A stretch of DNA of 64,000 nucleotides from Cellulomonas hominis (GCF_901521055.1 NZ_CABEGA010000001.1:1-64000); one strand, 5' to 3'. Positions 33,564 to 42,647 are shown, counted from the first letter of the stretch. The notes: generated by a model from the letters alone, not told the origin. Numbers and translations are program-made.

Positions 33564-34568
33564 TCACTCCCCGGGGTAGACGACCCCCACCTGCGCGCGG
33601 ACCTCGTCCATCGTCCGCATGACCGCCAGCGTGTCCGCCCAGGTGAGGCGCGGGCTCTCGGTCGCACCCTCGGCGACCCGGCGCGCGACCTCGGCGGCCT
33701 CGTACTGCAGGCCCCGCTCGGTCGGCTGCTCGAACACCCAGGACCGCCCGTCGCGGCGCTGCACACGGAACGACGTCGGCGCGTAGAACGAGCCCTCGAC
33801 GACGATGCTGCCCTCGGTGCCGGTGATCGCGGCCGTCGTCGGGGTCTTGGCCCACAGCGTCGTGGTGAGCAGCGCCTGCGCGCGGTCGCCGTAGGTCAGG
33901 ACCATGCCGATCTGCCCGTCGACCCCGGTCTCGGTGAGCCGCCCGACGGCGCGCACCTCGTCCGGGACGCCCAGCAGGTCGTGCGCGAACGACACGGGGT
34001 AGACGCCGAGGTCCAGCAGCGCCCCGCCCGCGAGCGCGGGGTCGTACAGCCGGTGGGCCGGGTCGAACGGGAAGTACTGCCCGTGGTCGGCCTGCACGGT
34101 GATGATCTGACCGATCTCCCCCGAGTCGATCACCTGGTGCAGCGCGGCGACGTGCGGCAGGAACCGCGTCCACATGGCCTCCATGACGAACACCCCGGCG
34201 GCCCGTGCGGCCGCGAGGACCTCCTCGGCCTCGCCTGCGTTACGCGTGAACGCCTTCTCGACCAGCACGTGCTTGCCGGCGGCGATCGCGAGCAGGGCGT
34301 GCTCGCGGTGCTCGGAGTGCGGGGTGGCGACGTACACGACGTCGACCTGCGGGTCCTCGACCAGGTCCCGGTACCCGAGGTGCGTGGTGGGGATGCCGTG
34401 CGCGGTGGCGAACCGCTCGGCGCGGACGTGGTCCCGCGAGCCGACGGCGACGAGCTGCGCCCGGGTGCTGCTGCGGACCGCGTCGGCGAACGCGCCGGCG
34501 ATGCCGCCGGCGCCCAGGATCCCCCAGCGGATCGGCGGGGCGGTGCGCGGGTCTTCGGTGAGTGCCAT
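33564..34568 (-). CDS. Gfo/Idh/MocA-family oxidoreductase
   Basis: A 334-residue NAD(P)-dependent dehydrogenase, likely acting on a sugar or inositol. The Rossmann motif is WGILGAGGIAGAFADAV near residue 15; the family's EKAFTRN (EKP-like) lies near 96-102, here with Ala in place of Pro, and the C-terminal half has GGALLDLGVYPVSFA, typical of the family. TAGGGT lies 7 nt before the ATG, so the transcript is probably leaderless. It diverges from the GH13 gene, which suggests a linked carbohydrate role. Confidence 0.88.
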   Translation of the reverse strand: MALTEDPRTAPPIRWGILGAGGIAGAFADAVRSSTRAQLVAVGSRDHVRAERFATAHGIPTTHLGYRDLVEDPQVDVVYVATPHSEHREHALLAIAAGKHVLVEKAFTRNAGEAEEVLAAARAAGVFVMEAMWTRFLPHVAALHQVIDSGEIGQIITVQADHGQYFPFDPAHRLYDPALAGGALLDLGVYPVSFAHDLLGVPDEVRAVGRLTETGVDGQIGMVLTYGDRAQALLTTTLWAKTPTTAAITGTEGSIVVEGSFYAPTSFRVQRRDGRSWVFEQPTERGLQYEAAEVARRVAEGATESPRLTWADTLAVMRTMDEVRAQVGVVYPGE

Positions 34569-34712
34569 GCCGCCGACCCTAGTGCGGCGCCGCCCGCGGC
34601 GGGATGCCGGAGCGGGCGTTGTCACCGGGACGCCCGCCGGCGACCCCGACGAGGTGACACCCCGCCCCTGACCTGCGAGGGTCGACGGGTCGGCCGAGGT
34701 GGAGGAGACCCG

Positions 34713-36071
34713 ATGGCGCCCTCGTGGGTGGAGCACGCGATGTGGTGGCACGTGTACCCGCTGGGGTTCACCGGCGCGGAGCGCACCGCCGACGGCCGCA
34801 CCCCCGTGACGCACCGGCTGCGGCACCTGGAGCAGTGGCTGGACTACGTCGTCGACCTCGGGCTGAACGGCCTCGCCCTCGGCCCGGTGTTCGCGTCGAG
34901 CACCCACGGCTACGACACCACCGACCACCTCGCCGTGGACCCGCGGCTCGGCGACCGCGCGGACCTGGAGCACCTGATCGCCGCCGCGCACGACCGCGGC
35001 GTGCGGGTGCTGCTGGACGGGGTGTTCAACCACGTCGGCGAGCAGCACCCGCTGTTCCGTGCGGCGCTCGCCGGCGGGCCCGGCTCCCCGGAGGCCGAGC
35101 TGTTCCGGATCACCTGGGCCGACGACGGCCCGACGTGGGACTGCTTCGAGGGGCACCGCGCGCTCGTCACCCTGAACCACGACTCCCCGCGGGTGGTGGA
35201 CCTGGTCGCCGGCGCGATGACCCACTGGCTCGACGCGGGCGCGGACGGCTGGCGCCTCGACGCCGCCTACGCGGTCCCGACCTCCTTCTGGGCGCAGGTC
35301 ACCGCGCGCGTCCGGGAGCGGCACCCCGACGCGTACCTGATGGGCGAGGTCATCCACGGCGACTACCCGGCGTTCGTCGCGGAGTCCGGGGTCGACGCCG
35401 TGACGCAGTACGAGCTGTGGAAGGCGACGTGGAGCGCGATCCGCGACACGAACTGGCACGAGCTCGCGTGGACGCTCGGCCGGCACGACGCGTTCCTCGA
35501 CGCCTTCGTGCCGTACACGTTCGTCGGGAACCACGACGTCACCCGCATCACCAGCCAGGTCGGGGACGCGACGCTGGCCGGGCACGCCCTCGTGGTGCTG
35601 GCGACGGTCGGCGGCACCCCCGCGGTCTACTACGGCGACGAGCAGGCGTACCGCGGCGTGAAGGAGGACCGCGCGGGCGGGGACGACGAGATCCGCCCGC
35701 CGTACCCCCCGACGCCGGACGCCCTGGCCGGGCCGGACGTCGCGCCCGACGGGTGGGCGACGTACCGCCGGCACGCCGAGCTCCTGGGCCTGCGCCGCCG
35801 GCACCCGTGGCTGCACACCGCCCGCACCCGGGTGGTGGAGGTGACGAACGCCCGCCTCGCGTACGAGGCGCGGCCGGCGGGGGACGACGCCGGCGCCGGG
35901 CTGCTCGTCGCGCTCAACCTCGACGCCGCCGCGTGGGGACTGACAGTGCCGGCCGGTGCCCGCACCGTCGCGCACAGCACGCCCGGTCCGCGCCCGGAGC
36001 CGCCGGACGCAGCGACGCGGGAGCACGTCGTCGACGTGCCCCCGCGCGGCTGGGTCGTGCTGGAGGTCTGA
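34713..36071 (+). CDS. GH13 alpha-amylase-family glycosidase, cytoplasmic
   Basis: A 452-residue enzyme with no signal peptide, so probably intracellular and active on malto-oligosaccharides or a related alpha-glucoside. The four GH13 regions are present: LLDGVFNHVG, DGWRLDAAY (nucleophile Asp183), MGEVIHGD (acid/base Glu212) and FVGNHDVTRI (Asp275). The C-terminal beta domain is short. A GGAGGAG ribosome site precedes the ATG. Its stop is 1 bp from the end of the convergent topA gene, with no terminator between. The exact specificity cannot be given from motifs. Confidence 0.9.
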   Translation: MAPSWVEHAMWWHVYPLGFTGAERTADGRTPVTHRLRHLEQWLDYVVDLGLNGLALGPVFASSTHGYDTTDHLAVDPRLGDRADLEHLIAAAHDRGVRVLLDGVFNHVGEQHPLFRAALAGGPGSPEAELFRITWADDGPTWDCFEGHRALVTLNHDSPRVVDLVAGAMTHWLDAGADGWRLDAAYAVPTSFWAQVTARVRERHPDAYLMGEVIHGDYPAFVAESGVDAVTQYELWKATWSAIRDTNWHELAWTLGRHDAFLDAFVPYTFVGNHDVTRITSQVGDATLAGHALVVLATVGGTPAVYYGDEQAYRGVKEDRAGGDDEIRPPYPPTPDALAGPDVAPDGWATYRRHAELLGLRRRHPWLHTARTRVVEVTNARLAYEARPAGDDAGAGLLVALNLDAAAWGLTVPAGARTVAHSTPGPRPEPPDAATREHVVDVPPRGWVVLEV

Positions 36072-36072
36072 C

Positions 36073-38862
36073 CTACTTCTTGGCGGCCGCGGCCTTCTTG
36101 CGCGGCGCCGCCTTGCGGGCGGCGGGCTTCTTCTTCGGCGCCGACGCGCGCTTCTCCGCCAGCAGCTCGACGGCCTGCTCCCGGGTGATCGTCTCCGGCG
36201 TGACGTCCCGCGGCAGGGTCCGGTTGGTCTCCCCGTCCGTGACGTACGCGCCGAACCGGCCGTCCTTGACCACGATCGGCTTCCCGGACGTCGGGTCCTC
36301 GCCGAGCTCGCGCAGCGGCGGCGTCGCGGTGGCCCCGCGGCCCCGCTTCGGCTGGGCGTAGATCGCCAGCGCCTCCTCGAGCGTGACGGTGAACATCGCC
36401 TCCTCGGACGGCAGGGTCCGGGAGTCGGTGCCGCGCTTGAGGTAGGGCCCGTACCGGCCGTTCTGCGCCGTGATCTCGACGCCGGTCTCCGGGTCGGTGC
36501 CGACCACCCGCGGCAGGCTCAGCAGCTGCAGCGCGTCGTCGAGCGTGATCGTCTGCAGGGACTGGGTCTTCAGCAGCGAGCCGGTGCGCGGCTTCGGGGC
36601 GGCGGCCAGCGCCCGCTTCTTGGCCGCGGCCGACAGGCCCGGGTCGAGCTCCGGCTCCGGCAGCAGCTCGGTGACGTACGGCCCGTAGCGCCCGTTCTTC
36701 GCGACGATCGTCGTCCCCGTCGACGGGTCCGTGCCGAGCACCAGGTCGCCCTCGGGCTGGGTCTCCAGCAGCTCCCGGGCCTTCTCGACCGTCAGCTCGT
36801 CCGGGGCCAGGTCGTCCGGGACCGAGGCGCGGCGCGGGTTGCCGTCCTCGCCCGGCTCGCCCCCGGTCTCCTCGATGTACGGGCCGTACCGGCCGACGCG
36901 CAGGGTGATGCCGTCGCCGATGTCGATCGAGTTCACCTCGCGGGCGTCGATCTCCCCGAGGTTCGCGACCAGCTCGCGCAGGCCGTCGCCGTCCGGACCC
37001 TCGACCGCCTCCGAGCCGAAGTAGAACCGGGTCAGCCACTCGACGCGGTCCTTCTGCCCCGCGGCGATGGCGTCGAGGTCCTCCTCCATCGCGGCCGTGA
37101 AGTCGTAGTCGACGAGCTTGTCGAAGTTCTCCTCCAGCAGGCGCGTGACGGCGAACGCCAGCCACGTCGGGACGAGCGCCTGACCCCGGCTGATGACGTA
37201 GCCGCGGTCCTGGATGACGGAGATCGTGGCGGCGTAGGTGGACGGGCGGCCGATGCCGCGCTCCTCCAGCGCCTTGACCAGACTCGCCTCGGTGAACCGC
37301 GGCGGCGGGGAGGTCCGGTGCCCGTCGGCGGTCAGGTCGGACGCGGACACCGCGTCGCCCTCGGCCATCTGCGGCAGCCGCGCGTCCTTGGCCGCGTCGC
37401 CCGCCGCAGCCTCGGCGTCGCCCGAGTAGCGGTCGACGTCGCGGCCCTCCTCGTACGCCGCGAGGAACCCGCGGAACGTGATGACCGTGCCGCTGGCGGC
37501 GAACACCGCCGGGGTCGGGGCGCCGGCCGCCGGGCCGTCCGCCGCGGTGCTGCCCTCGGGCAGGGCCGGGGCCGGCACCGTCGCGGCGATCCGCACCGAG
37601 GCGGTGGAGCCGCGGGCGTCGGCCATCTGCGAGGCGACGGTGCGCTTCCAGATCAGCTCGTACAGCCGGAACTGGTCGCCGGACAGCTCGCGGGCCACCT
37701 GCGCCGGCGTGCGGAAGTTGTCGCCCGCGGGGCGGATGGCCTCGTGGGCCTCCTGCGCGCCCTTGCTCTTCGACGCGTAGACGCGCGGCTTGTCGGGCAC
37801 GTGGTCCGACCCGTACAGCTCGGCGGCCTGGCGGCGGGCGGCGTCGATCGCCTGCGTGCTCAGCACGGGCGAGTCGGTCCGCATGTAGGTGATGTAGCCG
37901 TTCTCGTACAGCGTCTGCGCGGTGCGCATGGTCTGCCGGGACGCCATCCGCAGCTTGCGGCTGGCCTCCTGCTGCAGCGTCGACGTGGTGAACGGGGCCG
38001 CCGGGCGGCGCGTGTACGGCTTGGTCTCCAGGGAGCGCACCGCGAAGTCCGCCCCGTCGAGCGCGGACACCCAGGCGTGCGCCGCGCCCTCGTCCAGGTG
38101 CACCGGGCGGCTCGACGCGCTGCCCTTGAGCACGCCGTCGTCGCCGAAGTCGCGGCCGGACGCCACGCGGCGCTCGCCGAGCTGCATCAGCCGCGCGTCG
38201 AACGTCGGCTCCGCGGAGTCCTCGACGGCGAACGTCGCGGTCAGGTCCCAGTAGTCGGCGGCGCGGAACGCCATCCGCTCGCGCTCGCGCTCCACCACCA
38301 GGCGGGTCGCCACCGACTGCACGCGGCCGGCGGACAGGCCCTGGCGGACCTTGCGCCACAGCACCGGGCTGACCTCGTAGCCGTACAGCCGGTCGAGGAT
38401 GCGCCGGGTCTCCTGGGCGTCCACCAGCCGGTCGTCGAGCTCGCGGGTGTTCTCCAGCGCGCGGGTGATCGCCTCGCGGGTGATCTCGTGGAATACCATC
38501 CTCTTGACCGGCACCTTGGGCTTGAGCTCCTGCAGCAGGTGCCAGGCGATGGCCTCGCCCTCGCGGTCCTCATCGGTGGCGAGGTACAGCTCGTCGGACT
38601 CCTTGAGCAGCCGCTTGAGCTCCGCGACCTTCTTCTTCTTGTCCGAGTCGACGACGTAGTACGGCTCGAAGCCGTTGTCCACGTCCACCGCGAACTTCCC
38701 GAACGGGCCCTTCTTCATGTCCGCGGGGAGCTCGCTGGGCTGCGGCAGGTCACGGATGTGCCCGACGCTCGCCTCGACCTCGTAGTCGTCGCCGAGGTAC
38801 CCGGCGATCGTGCGCGCCTTCGCCGGCGACTCCACGATGACCAGCTTGCGACCTGACGACAT
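36073..38862 (-). CDS. topA: DNA topoisomerase I
   Basis: A type IA topoisomerase relaxing negative supercoils. The 929-residue protein begins with the TOPRIM domain (KLVIVESPAKARTIAGYLG; acidic DEDREGEAIAW near 97-107). The catalytic Tyr is in NGYITYMRTDSP near residue 325. The C-terminal third has four or five repeated topoisomerase C-terminal units of the form GRYGPYV and ends in a Lys/Ala-rich tail (RKAAPRKKAAAAKK), a feature of actinobacterial TopA that helps processivity on DNA. The ATG has a strong AGGAG site. Confidence 0.97.
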   Translation of the reverse strand: MSSGRKLVIVESPAKARTIAGYLGDDYEVEASVGHIRDLPQPSELPADMKKGPFGKFAVDVDNGFEPYYVVDSDKKKKVAELKRLLKESDELYLATDEDREGEAIAWHLLQELKPKVPVKRMVFHEITREAITRALENTRELDDRLVDAQETRRILDRLYGYEVSPVLWRKVRQGLSAGRVQSVATRLVVERERERMAFRAADYWDLTATFAVEDSAEPTFDARLMQLGERRVASGRDFGDDGVLKGSASSRPVHLDEGAAHAWVSALDGADFAVRSLETKPYTRRPAAPFTTSTLQQEASRKLRMASRQTMRTAQTLYENGYITYMRTDSPVLSTQAIDAARRQAAELYGSDHVPDKPRVYASKSKGAQEAHEAIRPAGDNFRTPAQVARELSGDQFRLYELIWKRTVASQMADARGSTASVRIAATVPAPALPEGSTAADGPAAGAPTPAVFAASGTVITFRGFLAAYEEGRDVDRYSGDAEAAAGDAAKDARLPQMAEGDAVSASDLTADGHRTSPPPRFTEASLVKALEERGIGRPSTYAATISVIQDRGYVISRGQALVPTWLAFAVTRLLEENFDKLVDYDFTAAMEEDLDAIAAGQKDRVEWLTRFYFGSEAVEGPDGDGLRELVANLGEIDAREVNSIDIGDGITLRVGRYGPYIEETGGEPGEDGNPRRASVPDDLAPDELTVEKARELLETQPEGDLVLGTDPSTGTTIVAKNGRYGPYVTELLPEPELDPGLSAAAKKRALAAAPKPRTGSLLKTQSLQTITLDDALQLLSLPRVVGTDPETGVEITAQNGRYGPYLKRGTDSRTLPSEEAMFTVTLEEALAIYAQPKRGRGATATPPLRELGEDPTSGKPIVVKDGRFGAYVTDGETNRTLPRDVTPETITREQAVELLAEKRASAPKKKPAARKAAPRKKAAAAKK

Positions 38863-38934
38863 GCGCTCCTGCTTCCTCGAACTGCGGCGGACCCGCGTGC
38901 GCGTGCCCGGTTGACCCGCCTGTGCGGGGTGACT

Positions 38935-39960
38935 CTACGACGTCGGTCCCACGCCGGCCGACCCCGATGTCGCGGACCGTCGCAGGACCAGCAGCGCGCC
39001 GGACGTCGCGGCGGCGACCGCCACGATGCCGAGCGCACCGCCACCGTACGACGTGAGGAGCGCCGCCGTGCTGCCGACGGGGTCGTCGGACAGCCACGTG
39101 CGCCGCAGCGCGACCGCCGCCGCGCCACCCCCCACCACGGCCACGCCGGCGAGCAGCAGCACCGCGACGCGGGTGCCCGTCGCACCGCCCCGGCTGACGA
39201 CCCGCAGCGCCGCTGTCGGCGGGTGCCGGTCGGCGGACGTGTCGACACCCAGGGCCAGGACCGCGCACGCGAGCGCGCCCCAGAGCAGGACCACGAGCAG
39301 GCCGGCCACCACGTCGGACGGGCGGTGCCACTGGCCGACGAGGGTGCTCACGCCGGTCGCACCCGCGTACGCGCCGCCCAGCACCGCGGCCCACGGCCGG
39401 GCCCGCGGCGGCACGACGAGCAGGACCGCCGCGGCGACGGAGGCCGCCGCGGTGGTGTGCCCGCTGGGCAGCGTGTTGAACTCCGGGCCGTGGCCGAGCT
39501 GCGGCCGGTCCAGCACCCCCTGCTTGAGCAGCTGCGTCGTGACGTTCGAGCCGGCCAGGACCGCAGCCGCCACCAGGGCGAGGCCCCACCGTCGCCGCAC
39601 GAACGCGATGACCGCGCAGGCCACGACGGCGGCGGCGATGAACCCGACCGACACCACGTCCAGCACCGGCTCCGCGAGCTCCCACAGACGGTTCTGGCCG
39701 ATGTGCGCGCCGTCGAGCGACGACTGGTCGACCGCCTGGCCGTGCTCCGTCCCGACGAACACCCGCCACACGACACCGATGCCGACGGCCGCGACGAGGG
39801 CGACCAGCAGGGCGCCCGTCACCTTGCGGGCCGTCGCGGCGGACGTCCGCCACGGGCGCCGCACGCCGCCGTCGGCGCCGGTCCCGGTCCCGGGCACGGC
39901 ACCCTCGCTCGGGTCGGAGCCGCGCCAGGAGGTCGGCGGGGCGGACGCGGGGCGGGGCAT
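38935..39960 (-). CDS. PAP2-family membrane phosphatase
   Basis: A 341-residue membrane protein with about six or seven hydrophobic segments. The three PAP2 signature parts are in order: KQGVLDRPQL, LPSGHTTAAAS and GQWHRPSDVVAG. The family dephosphorylates lipid phosphates such as phosphatidate or undecaprenyl diphosphate. ATG 39960 is chosen because TACCGT lies 7 nt upstream; longer frames begin in a Gly/Pro-rich stretch. The C-terminal third has two further TM segments of unknown role. Confidence 0.85.
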   Translation of the reverse strand: MPRPASAPPTSWRGSDPSEGAVPGTGTGADGGVRRPWRTSAATARKVTGALLVALVAAVGIGVVWRVFVGTEHGQAVDQSSLDGAHIGQNRLWELAEPVLDVVSVGFIAAAVVACAVIAFVRRRWGLALVAAAVLAGSNVTTQLLKQGVLDRPQLGHGPEFNTLPSGHTTAAASVAAAVLLVVPPRARPWAAVLGGAYAGATGVSTLVGQWHRPSDVVAGLLVVLLWGALACAVLALGVDTSADRHPPTAALRVVSRGGATGTRVAVLLLAGVAVVGGGAAAVALRRTWLSDDPVGSTAALLTSYGGGALGIVAVAAATSGALLVLRRSATSGSAGVGPTS

Positions 39961-40069
39961 GGGGTCCACGGTAGGCGAGCCGGTCGCCGTGCGAAGCGGG
40001 GCACGGGCCGCCCACACCATTCCTCCACCGACGTGCCCGGGGTCGCCCCCGGGCGGGCTCACGGGCGGG

Positions 40070-40420
40070 TCACCGGAGGGAGGGCGCCGGCGCGCCGACG
40101 CCGAGCGCCGGGTCGGGCTCGCCGTCGAGGACCACCGCGTGCGGCCCCGCCCCCGCGAGGTGCGCCCGGCTCTCGTCGTCGGCGTGCACGCACAGCAGGC
40201 AGCCGCCCCGCTGCTCGAGCAGCAGCGCGGCGTCGTCCACGACCTCGGCGGCGCGCCTGCTGCGGAGCCGCGCGGAGGCCAGGTCCAGCACGACGATCGA
40301 CGCGCACGCCGACACCGCGTCGAGCGGCGCGCGCAGCCGGTCGGCGTCCGCGCGGCCGAACGAGCCCGCGGGCCGCAGCGTCACGGTAATCCAGGGGGCG
40401 GGTGCGTCCAGGACGGTCAT
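40070..40420 (-). CDS. STAS-like small protein
   Basis: A 116-residue protein with strand-helix alternation resembling STAS domains: ITVTLRPAGSFGRADADRLRAPL, then SIVVLDLASARLRSRRAAEVVDDAALLL, then CLLCVHADDES. STAS proteins act as anti-sigma factor antagonists or signalling modules. The usual phosphorylatable Ser in a DxSGV-like turn is not evident (the turn reads DLASARLRS), so the role is uncertain. A GGAGGG site precedes the ATG. It diverges from the epipeptide operon. Confidence 0.5.
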   Translation of the reverse strand: MTVLDAPAPWITVTLRPAGSFGRADADRLRAPLDAVSACASIVVLDLASARLRSRRAAEVVDDAALLLEQRGGCLLCVHADDESRAHLAGAGPHAVVLDGEPDPALGVGAPAPSLR

Positions 40421-40644
40421 GGCTGACTCCCTCCGTCGCGCCCCGGTGCGGGGCGACGTGACCAGCCAAGCCGGGCACCCTGGGGACCGGCTGAACGTCC
40501 TCCTCCGACCGCCTGTGGGTGCCGGTCGTCGCGCGGCTGCACACCGCGGGTGCGTGTCCACGCGCGGCGTGGCGAAGCCCAGCCGTTGTCGTGCAGGCGT
40601 CCTGTCCACCGACCAACGTCCCGCGACCGTTCTGACGGGGCGCC

Positions 40645-40650
40645 TAGGTT
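40645..40650 (+). promoter_or_regulatory. Candidate -10 element (TAGGTT) of the epe operon
   Basis: TAGGTT lies 55 bp before the epeX ATG, identical to the -10 proposed for the toxin gene. CTGACG occurs a few bases upstream of both. The rest of the 284-bp gap between 40421 and 40704 shows no other clear element. Confidence 0.35.
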
Positions 40651-40704
40651 GGCTCGCGGAGCTCAGCCGCCCCCAGGCTCTTTCTCTCGAGAACGGGGCA
40701 CGTC

Positions 40705-40827
40705 ATGAGCGCCGCACTGACCCTCTCCACGCTGGAGTCCTCCGAGTCCGCCGTCGACCTGGCTGATCAGGACGACCTCTGGTACTTCATCAACAGCGGC
40801 AACGGGAAGTGGATCGCCGGAGCCTGA
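40705..40827 (+). CDS. epeX: Epipeptide precursor (YydF/EpeX-like RiPP)
   Basis: A 40-residue precursor. The leader starts MSAALTLSTLES and ends in DQDDL; the core is WYFINSGNGKWIAGA. Aligned with the Bacillus subtilis YydF core (WYFVKSKENRWILGSGH, recalled), W1, Y2, F3, S6, W11, I12 and G14 are identical, and the leader-core junction NDLWYF/DDLWYF is shared. In B. subtilis the residues at core positions 4 and 12 (Val, Ile) become D-amino acids; here both are Ile, so two D-allo-Ile are predicted. The core lacks the last two residues of YydF. No strong ribosome site is seen, and the gene is too short for routine annotation, but the match with the adjacent operon makes it firm. Confidence 0.9.
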   Translation: MSAALTLSTLESSESAVDLADQDDLWYFINSGNGKWIAGA

Positions 40828-40886
40828 GGCGAGCGAGCTGGCCGGGAGCGATCCTCTCGGCCAGCTTCGACCTCTTCGGCAATCAC

Positions 40887-41864
40887 ATGCCCTCTATCGC
40901 CATCGCGATCGACTCCCGGTGCAACGCCCGCTGCGCCCACTGCTGCTTCACGTGCGGCCCCAAGTCCACCGAGGGGCTCTCGGACGAGAAGGTCCGTGAT
41001 CTCGTGGCAGAAGCCGTAGCGAATGACGACGTCGACGAGCTCGGCATCAGCGGCGGCGAGGCCCTGCTCCGACGTGCTCTCGTCTTCGAGGTCATCGAGC
41101 AGGTCCATGCCGCCGGCAAGCGCGTCACGCTCGTGACGAACGGATTCTGGGGACAGACGCTGCCGAAGGCGAGCCGAGAGCTTCGGGCGCTCAAGGACGC
41201 CGGTCTGTCGTCCATGACGGTCAGCTACGACGACTTCCATGCGGAGTACATCCCGGTGAAGCGGATCCGGAACATCTTCGAGGCCAACAAGCGGGTGGAG
41301 CTGCCGACCATGCTCAACGTCGCGGTGACCCGCTCCTCGACGGGCGACGCGCTGCTCGCGGAGCTAGGTGAGTCCGTCCTGCGCACCCGGGTCACGAAGT
41401 TCCCAGTCCTGCCCGTCGGCGCCGCCCGAGCACTTCCGCCCGACTCGATCATCCGCGAGTTCCGAGCGTCCGATGACCTACGGTGCCCGGGTTTCGAACC
41501 CGTCTTCCACTTCGACGGCAAGGTCTATCCGTGCTGCTCTCCGGCAGTCTTCGAGACGGCGCTGCAGCTCGGGGACGTGGCTGACCTGAGCATCGCCGAG
41601 GCGCAGAACAAGGTCCGCCACAATCTCTTGCTCGGAGTCATCCGGCGTTTCGGCTTCACACCGCTACTTCGCGCGTGCCGCGCAGCGGGTATCCCTGCCC
41701 CCGGCGATGACGAGCCTCTCGTCGACCCCTGCGACCTCTGCCGGCGACTCTTCCGGGATGAAGCCGCCGTCCGTGCGATCGCTCCTCTCGTGGCGGAGGT
41801 GTTCCGAACGGAGTCAGCTGCTGAAGCCACGGAGGGCGCTGACGGCCATCTGGTGAGGAGATGA
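40887..41864 (+). CDS. epeE: Radical-SAM peptide epimerase (YydG/EpeE-like)
   Basis: Installs D-residues in EpeX by abstracting the alpha hydrogen and returning one from a Cys. The 325-residue protein opens IDSRCNARCAHCCF: Cys12, Cys16 and Cys19 form the CX3CX2C radical-SAM cluster site, followed by ISGGEALL and TLVTNGFWG. The C-terminal part has CPGFEPVFHFDGKVYPCCSP; the Cys216-Cys217 pair aligns with the region of YydG that supplies the hydrogen-donor Cys. Further Cys in DPCDLC would ligate a second cluster. Overall similarity to B. subtilis YydG is strong along the whole length. A GTG at 40809, overlapping epeX, is an alternative start. ATGA overlap with epeP. Confidence 0.92.
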   Translation: MPSIAIAIDSRCNARCAHCCFTCGPKSTEGLSDEKVRDLVAEAVANDDVDELGISGGEALLRRALVFEVIEQVHAAGKRVTLVTNGFWGQTLPKASRELRALKDAGLSSMTVSYDDFHAEYIPVKRIRNIFEANKRVELPTMLNVAVTRSSTGDALLAELGESVLRTRVTKFPVLPVGAARALPPDSIIREFRASDDLRCPGFEPVFHFDGKVYPCCSPAVFETALQLGDVADLSIAEAQNKVRHNLLLGVIRRFGFTPLLRACRAAGIPAPGDDEPLVDPCDLCRRLFRDEAAVRAIAPLVAEVFRTESAAEATEGADGHLVRR

Positions 41865-42619
41865 GCGCGGGAGTCGCCCATCGCTACGTGGACGACGATG
41901 TCGAGCTGTTCCGCGACGGTCCCCGAACCGTCGTGAAAGAACGGGCCACGCGCCGGTTCTTCGAGGTCGACTCATCCGCCCTCCCCGATCTTGAGTGGCA
42001 GCCGACGTCGGCACTGCTGGGGACCCCGCTTTTCCGGGTCTACCTCGTGCTTCTCGTGCTGGGCTTAGTGGGGAGCGTCCCGTTAGCAGGCACCATCGCG
42101 GCGCAGCTTTCCACGAGCGATCTGCGCGCGCCCTACTGGTGGCTGATCGCCACCTACATCGCCGTCCAGACCCTCCTGCATGAGGGCGGACACCTCCTTG
42201 CGCTCAGGATGATGGGCCGCCGGCCGGACAGGGTGGGGTTCAAGCTCAACTTCGTCGTGTTCCCCGCGTTCTACGTCCGAATGAACGACGTCCACCTCCT
42301 CGTCCGGCGTGACAAGGTCGTGGTCCATACCGCGGGCCTGATGGTCAACGGGCTCGTCAACCTCGTGGCCATCACGACATGGAGCTTCACCCGGGTTCCC
42401 GCGCTCGGGTTCGCCGTCCTGCTCTTCACTCCGGGACTCGTGGCGAACTCGCTGCCCCTGCTGCGTTCGGACGGCCACAAGACGTTGCTCGCAGCGCTCG
42501 GCGTCAACGAAAGACGCCGCATGCGGGACAACCCGCCACTACTCATCGGCCTGCATGCCGCCAGCTGGGCCATGGCGGCATGGACGTCGGCCGCCGTGGT
42601 GGTCCGCCTTGTCTCGTGA
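41861..42619 (+). CDS. epeP: M50-like membrane metalloprotease (YydH/EpeP-like)
   Basis: Probably removes the EpeX leader at or in the membrane. The 252-residue protein has about six hydrophobic segments. Zinc ligands are visible in HEGGH (residues 107-111) and in NSLPLLRSDGHK (196-207, Asp204), the two motifs of site-2-protease-like enzymes. The ATG overlaps the epeE stop as ATGA. Leu69 and Leu75 are encoded by TTA, which is very rare in this GC-rich genome and points to recent acquisition of the operon. Confidence 0.88.
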   Translation: MSAGVAHRYVDDDVELFRDGPRTVVKERATRRFFEVDSSALPDLEWQPTSALLGTPLFRVYLVLLVLGLVGSVPLAGTIAAQLSTSDLRAPYWWLIATYIAVQTLLHEGGHLLALRMMGRRPDRVGFKLNFVVFPAFYVRMNDVHLLVRRDKVVVHTAGLMVNGLVNLVAITTWSFTRVPALGFAVLLFTPGLVANSLPLLRSDGHKTLLAALGVNERRRMRDNPPLLIGLHAASWAMAAWTSAAVVVRLVS

Positions 42620-42647
42620 TTGTCGATCGAACGGAGCCACCGCAAAC

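Noticed and set aside
40421-40704. A small RNA or second precursor peptide before epeX
   Set aside because: No frame resembles the epipeptide core and no stable hairpin with terminator features was found in the gap.
40809-40886. Translation of epeE from GTG 40809 inside epeX
   Set aside because: The added 26 residues are Arg-rich and have no counterpart in YydG, whose sequence begins close to the ATG at 40887. It was kept only as an alternative.
42062-42092. bldA-type developmental control through the TTA codons of epeP
   Set aside because: That mechanism is known for Streptomyces; nothing else suggests that genus, so TTA is taken as a sign of foreign origin only.
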